NCBI GenBank assembly: GCA_027365565.1
Contig: DAHXMI010000011.1
Coordinates: forward strand, 1 to 12,259
DNA: 12,259 bases
Direction of reading: 5' to 3'
DNA from: JAMCYG01 sp027365565
GTDB taxonomy: Archaea; Micrarchaeota; Micrarchaeia; Micrarchaeales; Micrarchaeaceae
Part shown: positions 1-4,523 of the stretch, piece by piece
Position numbering within the stretch: the stretch's first letter is position 1
Layout of the letters: each line of letters begins with the position of its first letter
Position numbers and translations under genes: made by a program
The notes under the pieces: generated by a model
Databases searched by the model: none
Seen by the model: the letters and a program-made list of their open reading frames with translations, nothing else
Told to the model about the DNA's origin: nothing

Positions 1-318
1 GTGGAGCATGTGCTTGCACTGCCTGCCGTAGAAGTTGGCGCTCTCGCAGGCGCACTTCCCCACTCCGACTATGTCCTTCCCGTTCCTTACGCTGAGCGGC
101 ACTATGACATAGTGGAACATGCCCCTCCTGCTCTCGCTCTCGACGAACCCCTTCAGCTCCAGCACGCCTACCATGCCGGCTGCCTGGAATATGTAGACGC
201 TCCTGTCACTGGACCTGAACACCCACGGATATTCGGATATCTCTTCCCTTGTGAACAGGTCAGGCTCGTACTTCGGCCATTTGCGCCTTTCCTTATGCTG
301 CTTCTCGCCAGTGTACAT
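1..318 (-). CDS. SWIM zinc-finger protein, N-terminal part (runs off left edge)
   Basis: The minus strand is open for 106 codons from an ATG at 318 to the window edge, so the C terminus is missing. The N-terminal 20 residues are basic (KERRKWPKYEPD). A compact alpha/beta stretch follows and ends in KCACESANFYGRQCKHMLH, with C89, C91, C101 and H103. This fits the CxCx(n)CxH signature of SWIM zinc fingers, which bind DNA or protein and occur in archaeal and bacterial proteins, Swi2/Snf2 helicases and MuDR transposases. No catalytic domain is visible in the part present. The ATG at 318 is the only good start, because the in-frame stretch before it has no ATG, GTG or TTG down to a TAA. The plus-strand reading of the same bases is an open frame with no recognisable domain and is treated as a shadow. 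The SWIM call is strong; the role of the protein is unknown. Confidence 0.78.
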   Translation of the reverse strand, partial: MYTGEKQHKERRKWPKYEPDLFTREEISEYPWVFRSSDRSVYIFQAAGMVGVLELKGFVESESRRGMFHYVIVPLSVRNGKDIVGVGKCACESANFYGRQCKHMLH

Positions 319-375
319 ATCGCTCGCCCTTATGCGGGGTGCCGTATATCCCGCACTTTCCCGTATCCTGCTTCT

Positions 376-391
376 GTTTTAAGCCTTTTAA
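376..391 (-). promoter_or_regulatory. TATA-like elements for the SWIM gene
   Basis: Read on the minus strand, this stretch gives TTTAAAAGGCTTAAAAC, which holds two A/T-rich TATA-like elements 58-75 bases before the ATG at 318. Either would give a leader of roughly 30-45 bases, longer than for the other genes here. The stretch also reads CTTTTAAA on the plus strand, so it could serve either direction. The evidence is composition and position only. Confidence 0.35.
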
Positions 392-422
392 ATGGTGGTG
401 GGGCGGCCGCGGCTTCCTTTGA

Positions 423-430
423 TTTATAAA
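423..430 (+). promoter_or_regulatory. TATA box TTTATAAA for the four-helix membrane protein
   Basis: A perfect TTTATAAA lies with its centre about 28 bases before the GTG at 455. This is the spacing expected if transcription begins at or next to the start codon, giving a leaderless mRNA. It argues for GTG 455 (or GTG 461) over the upstream ATG at 392, which lies in front of this box. Confidence 0.55.
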
Positions 431-454
431 GATGAGCGGCCATTTAGTACCAGT

Positions 455-820
455 GTGCCCGTGCCGTCCCCGTACCTCGCGCTGATCGCCATAGCCCTGA
501 TATTCCTAGGGGAGTCGGTGTCCATCGTGGCAGAGATGATAAGCTCGCATTCCGCCAACTTCGGAGGCAACGCGTGGAACGCCTTCTTCATGATGTTCCT
601 CGTTATAACCGTGGCCGGAGCGCTGCTGATAGCCGGCTACATACTCGGATTCTCCGCGTTCAGGAACATATGGATAGTAAGCGTCACTTCGATAGTCTCG
701 ATACTGATAATGGAGCCGCTGCTCGCCTACCTCGTCTTCAGGCAGCTGCCGACCCTTGGGGCCGCGATAGGCCTCATACTGGGAATGGCAGGGTTGGTAG
801 TCACCCTCGTGGTAAAATAG
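455..820 (+). CDS. Small four-helix membrane protein, SMR/EamA-like
   Basis: This is a 121-residue, very hydrophobic protein with four predicted membrane helices at about residues 7-27, 43-66, 70-92 and 98-120. Its length, the number of helices and the glycine-rich last helix (GAAIGLILGMAGLVV) resemble the small multidrug resistance and EamA/DMT group, which work as dimers or as half-transporters exporting small molecules. An acidic residue sits in helix 1 (FLGESVSIVAE), where SMR proteins carry their essential glutamate, but I cannot align it rigorously. The frame stays open back to an ATG at 392. That would add 21 mostly polar residues and would place the start before the TATA box, so the GTG at 455 is preferred. 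The stop is TAG at 818. The protein is surely in the membrane; the family call is tentative and the substrate unknown. Confidence 0.6.
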   Translation: MPVPSPYLALIAIALIFLGESVSIVAEMISSHSANFGGNAWNAFFMMFLVITVAGALLIAGYILGFSAFRNIWIVSVTSIVSILIMEPLLAYLVFRQLPTLGAAIGLILGMAGLVVTLVVK

Positions 821-836
821 CGCGGACGCCCATTGA

Positions 837-843
837 TTTAAAC
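837..843 (+). promoter_or_regulatory. TATA box TTTAAAC for the disrupted gene
   Basis: TTTAAAC is centred 24 bases before the ATG at 864, the same leaderless spacing as at the other genes. It supports ATG 864 over the GTG at 849 as the original start, and shows that the broken gene still has a promoter-like element. Confidence 0.5.
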
Positions 844-863
844 TGTACGTGAGGTATGTTTGC

Positions 864-1288
864 ATGGGCAAGAAGCGGTCCGCTGCGGGGAAGCTCGATA
901 TCGCGCTTTTCGTGGCGCTGTTCGCATTGGGGTTCGCCGCTGTGCTGCTTTCCATTGCGTCGTTCTATTGCCGGCGAGTTCTCGCCCGGGTTCAGCTGGA
1001 TGGGCCAGAGCAGCGTCAACGCGGTTTTCGGCAATGCGGTGGCCACCATATGGAGCGACGGCCTCTCCGGCTGCGGTTTCGTCTCGAACGCATGGGTGTA
1101 CCTCAAATTTTACGGTGTGGACGCCTATTCGCCTTTCTATTACAACGGCACGATGGAGCTTTACCCCCGCGATACTGTTCAACGGCACGGGAGTGGCGCG
1201 GCAATACCTCCGCATCGGCAGCAATTCCACTGTCTTGCGTTATGTAAACTACTCGATAGTGCTGCCTAAGGGGCACGTGTGCGATTGA
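864..1288 (+). pseudogene. Membrane-anchored surface protein broken by two frameshifts
   Basis: No single frame gives a sensible protein here, but three frames joined in order do. Frame one (ATG 864 to about 968) gives a basic start, MGKKRSAAGK, then one hydrophobic helix (DIALFVALFALGFAAVLL) like an uncleaved signal anchor. Frame two (about 967-1168) gives a Tyr/Asn/Ser/Gly-rich domain containing GEFSPGFSWMGQ and VYLKFYGVDAYSPFYYNGT. Frame three (about 1169-1288) gives ILFNGTGVARQYLRIG and NYSIVLPKGHVCD, then TGA. Each join is a +1 shift in the printed sequence, and the second lies in a CCCCC run at 1164-1168. Outside these segments the frames become arginine-, proline- or cysteine-rich, as shadow frames do. 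The composite of about 140 residues resembles small pilin-like or surface proteins but matches no family I can name. It is either a decaying gene or one with two sequencing errors; programmed shifting twice is unlikely. Confidence 0.6.
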
Positions 1289-1324
1289 GGGACTTTACCA
1301 TACCGCCGGTGCGCCGATGCATTG

Positions 1325-1364
1325 CTATGCATAATCTTACCCATTTGGTAAAGATGATGCATAG
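1325..1364 (+). promoter_or_regulatory. 40-base inverted repeat, likely AbiEi operator
   Basis: The arms are CTATGCATAATCTTACC (1325-1341) and GGTAAAGATGATGCATAG (1347-1364), with CATTT between them. The reverse complement of the right arm matches the left arm with one mismatch and one inserted base. The repeat ends one base before the TATA box at 1366, over the region where TFB would bind. AbiEi antitoxins are known to bind inverted repeats upstream of their own operon and repress it, so an operator is the natural reading. A hairpin ending the upstream gene is a weaker alternative, because no T-run follows directly. Confidence 0.6.
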
Positions 1365-1365
1365 G

Positions 1366-1372
1366 TTTATAT
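1366..1372 (+). promoter_or_regulatory. TATA box TTTATAT of the AbiE operon
   Basis: TTTATAT followed by TTTT is centred about 26 bases before the AbiEi ATG at 1395, predicting a leaderless transcript. It lies immediately downstream of the large inverted repeat, so a protein bound there would block assembly of the initiation complex. Confidence 0.65.
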
Positions 1373-1394
1373 TTTTGCACTTCGAAGCTTTATT

Positions 1395-2060
1395 ATGCAG
1401 TTTAAGGAGTTCGTCTCGCTCATGAGGGAGAATGAAACAGCGGTATTCACCGTGCGGGATGCGGCAAGGATTCTCGGCAAGACGGGCGCGTATGCCTCAA
1501 AGTTCCTGCACAACAGGCAGGGCATAGAAAGGATAGAGGGCGGCAGATACTGCATAGAAGGCACCCCAATTGACGTCGTGGCATCACATATGGTGCACCC
1601 CTCATACCTGTCGCTGATAAGCGCCCTCCGATTTTACAACCTCACGGCACAGATCCCGGCAGAGAGGTACGTCGTTACAACGGCACGGCACTTGCCCGCA
1701 GTCTTCCGTGGAAACAGGATGCGCTTCATAAAGGTAAGCAAGAGGCTCATGTTCGGCTTCGGCAGCGTGAACGGCGCGGTCGTAGCAACGCCTGAGAAGG
1801 CGTTTATAGATGCGCTTTACCTGAAAAGAGCCATGTGGTATACGGAAGAGTTCAAGAACGGCGTGGATAGGGGCGTCATAGACATGAAACGGCTGAAAGG
1901 CTATGCGCTGGCGCTAGGGAACAAGAAGCTCATTGGCAGGCTTGCCGATTTCCTCGAAGAATCTTATTCAGTGGATTGCTCGGATCTCCGCGCGCGCGGC
2001 AGCCATTACGCTGTACGGCGAACGGCCGGGAGTCCGAAGCATAAAAACGTGATCCTTTGA
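1395..2060 (+). CDS. abiEi: AbiEi-family antitoxin and transcriptional regulator
   Basis: This 221-residue protein has a winged-helix domain at about residues 1-55 (FTVRDAARILGK, then GIERIEGGRYCI as the wing). After it comes the AbiEi core at about 60-150: HPSYLSLISALRFYNLTAQIP, an RYVVTTAR strand, the MRFIKV/LMFGFG strands and the diagnostic VATPEKAFIDALYL. In AbiE type IV toxin-antitoxin systems the antitoxin counteracts the toxin without forming a complex with it and represses its own operon through the winged helix. The downstream gene is the matching toxin, and the two overlap by three bases. The start is the ATG 26 bases after a TATA box. The last 20 or so residues are basic (AVRRTAGSPKHKN) and may be lineage-specific. 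Codon use is more mixed than in the flanking genes, which fits acquisition. The family call is firm; activity as a toxin-antitoxin pair is inferred. Confidence 0.88.
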   Translation: MQFKEFVSLMRENETAVFTVRDAARILGKTGAYASKFLHNRQGIERIEGGRYCIEGTPIDVVASHMVHPSYLSLISALRFYNLTAQIPAERYVVTTARHLPAVFRGNRMRFIKVSKRLMFGFGSVNGAVVATPEKAFIDALYLKRAMWYTEEFKNGVDRGVIDMKRLKGYALALGNKKLIGRLADFLEESYSVDCSDLRARGSHYAVRRTAGSPKHKNVIL

Positions 2061-2779
2061 ACGACTGGTTTACGGCGGAGCAGAGGGAAAGGCTGCGCAT
2101 ACAGGAACTACTGCTTAAGGAGATATACAGCATAAACGGCAGTCCCTTATTCAAGGGCGGGACCGCTTTGGAGATAGCATATGGGCTTGACAGGTTCTCC
2201 GAGGACCTGGATTTCGACATGGACGAGAAGGACATAACAATAATCGATGCGGCGATAGAGAACCTTGACTCCAGGGTCATGAGCGTGGAAAACGACTGGG
2301 AGGCGGAGATAATAAGGCATTCGAACATGCACGTGTTTGTGCTCGATTTTTTCTCTGCGCAGCTGAACTCGAGGGTCTCGATAAAGATAGATGCGGTCTT
2401 CGAGCGACACATGCTTGAGCCGAAGAAAAAGCTGATAGAGGTATCCGGATTCCCTGTGGTGCTTAACGTGATGGCCGAGAGGGAGATACTCGCTGAAAAG
2501 GTGAACGCGATAATGAATACCGCGCGAAACCAGCCGAGGGACCTTTACGACCTCAGGTTCCTGCTCATGGCAGGTACGCCCATAGACCTGCACCTTGTTT
2601 ACCAGAAGTCAGGCAGGCGCACATTCGGCGATGTGCAAAAATATTCGTTTGGAGCGTTTGCAGAAAGGATCGGATCCATGGTTGGCAGATGGGCGGAGCT
2701 GGAGCCTTATGTCATGGCGCTTCCGCGCTTCACCGAGGTCAGGGATTATGTCTTAGGGGCATTCAGGCTGATGGGATAG
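2057..2779 (+). CDS. abiEii: AbiEii/AbiGii-family nucleotidyltransferase toxin
   Basis: This 240-residue protein carries all the expected nucleotidyltransferase-fold motifs. GG at 34-35 in LFKGGTALEIAYGL is followed by DRFSEDLDFD with D50 and D52. A third acid lies at D112 (SIKIDAVFER), a lysine motif at K148 (EREILAEKVNAI) and the DxxD at D162/D165 (PRDLYDLRFL). AbiEii-type toxins are GTP- or NTP-dependent transferases that halt growth, and related enzymes add nucleotides to tRNA. The start is TTG at 2057, inside the TTGA that also ends the antitoxin gene. GTGATC at 2049-2054, complementary to the archaeal 16S 3' end, precedes it, so translation is probably coupled. No active-site residue appears to be lost, so the toxin looks functional. 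What it modifies cannot be read from the sequence. Confidence 0.88.
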   Translation: MNDWFTAEQRERLRIQELLLKEIYSINGSPLFKGGTALEIAYGLDRFSEDLDFDMDEKDITIIDAAIENLDSRVMSVENDWEAEIIRHSNMHVFVLDFFSAQLNSRVSIKIDAVFERHMLEPKKKLIEVSGFPVVLNVMAEREILAEKVNAIMNTARNQPRDLYDLRFLLMAGTPIDLHLVYQKSGRRTFGDVQKYSFGAFAERIGSMVGRWAELEPYVMALPRFTEVRDYVLGAFRLMG

Positions 2780-2784
2780 AGGTG
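2779..2784 (+). promoter_or_regulatory. Ribosome binding site GAGGTG for the exonuclease-like gene
   Basis: GAGGTG ends 10 bases before the ATG at 2795 and overlaps the last base of the AbiEii stop codon. It supports the ATG at 2795 over the in-frame ATG at 2819. With no TATA-like box in the 15-base gap, it points to co-transcription with the AbiE genes. Confidence 0.6.
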
Positions 2785-2794
2785 GGGTAGGCAC

Positions 2795-3433
2795 ATGGAC
2801 CCGGAAGATGTAATTGGAATGAATTTTGTTGCGCTGGACATAGAGGGCTCCGGAGGCAATGTAAGAAGGGATTCCTACGGCACCGGCTCAGTCGTTTCCC
2901 TGGGTGCCGTCGACTTCAATACAAAAGAGGAATTTTACGAAGAGTGCAGGGTGATGGACGGCAGAGGCTATGATAGCCAGGCCCTTCTCATAAATGGTTT
3001 TACCAAAGAGCAGATATTTGACACGAAGAAACAGAGCGTCCTGGAACTTTTGGTCAAATTCGAGGATTTCTGCAAAGCCCATGGCTCGAAGCTCATTGGT
3101 GCATGGGGCATGTATGACCTTAAGATGCTGATTGCGTCGTATGGATATTACTCCAGGAATTGGGAATTACCTTATAGCTACCTAAACCTCAAGAGCGTTT
3201 CAAAAATTATGCTTGGCAATGCAAGGCCCGGACTGAGTAACACAGCCATCAAACTTGGCATGCAGGCAGAGCAGATGCCACACACAGGCATGAGCGGCGC
3301 AAGGCTTGCCACGGAAAACGCCTCAGTATTGCTCTTCGGCAGCCACTATTACGGGAGTTATAGCGCATGCCCCATACCCCTGCTGAAGCTCGTACCATCC
3401 AAACTGCCCGTAACGAAAGTCCATTTAAAGTGA
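2795..3433 (+). CDS. DEDDh (DnaQ-like) 3'-5' exonuclease-like protein with altered last acid
   Basis: This 212-residue protein has the RNase H-like exonuclease pattern. Motif I is VALDIEGSG (D15, E17), motif II is IGAWGMYDLKML (D108) and motif III is MPHTGMSGARLATENA (H163). In DnaQ/RNase T relatives motif III reads HxAxxDA, and the aspartate binds a catalytic metal ion. Here that position is G168 (GGC, one base from a GAC aspartate codon), so activity may be weak or lost unless another acid compensates. Segments before motif II (LLINGFTKEQIFD) also match the family. The last 30 residues are not family-like and may be an extension or a scrambled end. The gene follows the AbiEii stop by 15 bases with a good ribosome binding site, so it reads as a third gene of that operon. 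A link to defence or to toxin-modified RNA is speculation. Confidence 0.72.
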   Translation: MDPEDVIGMNFVALDIEGSGGNVRRDSYGTGSVVSLGAVDFNTKEEFYEECRVMDGRGYDSQALLINGFTKEQIFDTKKQSVLELLVKFEDFCKAHGSKLIGAWGMYDLKMLIASYGYYSRNWELPYSYLNLKSVSKIMLGNARPGLSNTAIKLGMQAEQMPHTGMSGARLATENASVLLFGSHYYGSYSACPIPLLKLVPSKLPVTKVHLK

Positions 3434-3503
3434 TTGCCGACTGTGAGATGCAACTCTGCTTGCAACCCTTCCATTGGCCGCCCCGCACCCCTTTTAGCAT
3501 GGA

Positions 3504-3510
3504 TTTAAAT
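3504..3510 (+). promoter_or_regulatory. TATA box TTTAAAT for the DUF5679 gene
   Basis: TTTAAAT is centred 34 bases before the ATG at 3541. A start site about 26 bases downstream would leave a leader of about 8 bases containing GTGATACC, whose GTGAT matches the archaeal anti-Shine-Dalgarno. The gap 3434-3540 before the gene shows no other clear structure apart from a pyrimidine-rich stretch at 3480-3495. Confidence 0.5.
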
Positions 3511-3540
3511 ACCGTGCGTGAGAAGATATATTGTGATACC

Positions 3541-3681
3541 ATGGAAGCATATTGCGTTAAGTGCAAGCAGAAAAGGGAGATGAAGGAACCCAAGGAAGTG
3601 ACCATGAAGAACGGCAAGAAGGCCACTACAGGCACATGCCCGTCTTGCGGCACAAAGATGTTCAAGATCGGAGGCAAGTAA
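3541..3681 (+). CDS. DUF5679-type zinc-ribbon protein
   Basis: This is a complete 46-residue protein beginning MEAYCVKCKQKREM and ending TGTCPSCGTKMFKIGGK. Two CxxC pairs, C5/C8 and C35/C38, make a four-cysteine zinc site typical of a small zinc ribbon. The first knuckle, the central VTMKNGKKATTG and the second knuckle match the DUF5679 family, which is widespread in archaea and has no assigned function. The frame is open upstream of the ATG to 3367, but that extension has no family character, overlaps the exonuclease gene and lies before the TATA box, so the short form is preferred. The gene stands alone with its own promoter and a strong hairpin right after the stop, which suggests an independently and perhaps highly expressed protein. 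Confidence 0.88.
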   Translation: MEAYCVKCKQKREMKEPKEVTMKNGKKATTGTCPSCGTKMFKIGGK

Positions 3682-3689
3682 CGTTTCCT

Positions 3690-3711
3690 GCAGGGCCGCG
3701 GCCCTGCCTTT
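3690..3711 (+). terminator. GC-rich palindrome plus T-run after the DUF5679 gene
   Basis: GCAGGGCCGCGGCCCTGC (3690-3707) is a perfect 18-base palindrome followed by CTTTT. It can fold into a GC-rich hairpin about 8 bases after the stop codon. Archaea terminate mainly at T-runs, so the hairpin may instead protect the mRNA end. Confidence 0.5.
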
Positions 3712-3761
3712 TCACTCAGTATGCTACCTAGGCCTGCCTTTCCCAGCCCGTACAGGACAGG

Positions 3762-3769
3762 TATAAATA
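3762..3769 (+). promoter_or_regulatory. TATA box TATAAATA for the kinase gene
   Basis: A strong TATAAATA is centred 28 bases before the ATG at 3794. The transcript would start within a few bases of the ATG and be leaderless or nearly so. Confidence 0.65.
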
Positions 3770-3793
3770 CTTTCTACTTCTAACCAACAAACG

Positions 3794-4498
3794 ATGGCTT
3801 TCAAAGTGGCTCTTGAGGGCAATCCGACTTCAGGCAAGACGGAGCTGTCGCCCCTCATAGAGGCCGAGCTCAATGTCAGAGGGATAAGCACCCTTGACGC
3901 GAAGCGCCATGACCTCGAGAGCGGTTTCCTGGGCAGGGTGCGCAGGAGGTTCGTGCAGGAGGAGATAGAGACCAGGAAGGACTTCGCGCTCTCGGTCGCC
4001 TACCATGCCGCGAACTACATAGGCGCCATGCTACTGGCCAAGAGGCTGGAGGATGAATACGACGTGGTGCTCATGCAGAGGATACCATGGTCGTACCTCC
4101 ACATAGTGGAGTCTGTGAGGAACGGATGGAACGACGGGGTTCCCCAGTCAGGCCTGCTGTACAGGGTGACGCAGGCATGGACAAGCATGGCGAAGCCGGA
4201 TGCCATCATATACCTGGACTGCCCCAGGGAGACGCTCAGGGAGAGGTTCGCGCACAGAAGCAACAGGAACGGCAGCACAGGCAGCGACTGGGTGCACCGC
4301 CTGCTCATAGAGCAGGACAACAGCCGATTCGTGGAGTTCCTGAGGAACTACATAGGAGAGAACAATTTCTACGTCGTGGACTCTTCCTATTTCCCTGCCG
4401 CCGTGGCTAACATTGCCAGACTGATAAGGCAGGAGGTCGCGGCAAGGAAACCGGTCATGGTACATGAGGCCGAGAAGAACATAGCACAGAGGATTTGA
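3794..4498 (+). CDS. Thymidylate kinase-like P-loop nucleoside/nucleotide kinase
   Basis: This is a 234-residue P-loop kinase. The Walker A motif is at 9-16 (GNPTSGKT), preceded by the usual KVALE strand. MQRIPWSYL (94-102) occupies the place of the thymidylate kinase DR substrate motif. The strand PDAIIYLDCP (135-144) leads into an arginine-rich lid, RETLRERFAHRSNRNG (145-160). The order and length fit the thymidylate kinase/deoxynucleoside kinase superfamily, whose members phosphorylate dTMP or deoxynucleosides in the cytoplasm. The Walker A serine/glycine pattern and the DR region differ from canonical thymidylate kinase, so the substrate is uncertain. The gene has its own TATA box and ends 25 bases from the convergent stop of the fusion gene on the minus strand. 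It could act in the same nucleotide pathway as the facing operon. Confidence 0.75.
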   Translation: MAFKVALEGNPTSGKTELSPLIEAELNVRGISTLDAKRHDLESGFLGRVRRRFVQEEIETRKDFALSVAYHAANYIGAMLLAKRLEDEYDVVLMQRIPWSYLHIVESVRNGWNDGVPQSGLLYRVTQAWTSMAKPDAIIYLDCPRETLRERFAHRSNRNGSTGSDWVHRLLIEQDNSRFVEFLRNYIGENNFYVVDSSYFPAAVANIARLIRQEVAARKPVMVHEAEKNIAQRI

Positions 4499-4523
4499 GC
4501 GCGCACATGCGGCTGGGACGTGC

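Noticed and set aside
1..429. Plus-strand open frame of 142 codons at the left edge
   Set aside because: It is histidine-, proline- and alanine-rich with no domain; the minus strand of the same bases encodes the SWIM motif.
506..955. Minus-strand open frame across the membrane protein
   Set aside because: Low-complexity His/Tyr/Glu composition typical of the antisense of a hydrophobic gene; no start signal.
1317..1362. Three ATGCAT copies as a CRISPR-like or satellite repeat
   Set aside because: They are too few and too short, with unequal spacing; they are better explained as arms of the operator dyad.
3367..3540. Upstream extension of the DUF5679 frame
   Set aside because: It overlaps the exonuclease gene, has no family character and lies before the TATA box; the 46-residue form is full length for the family.
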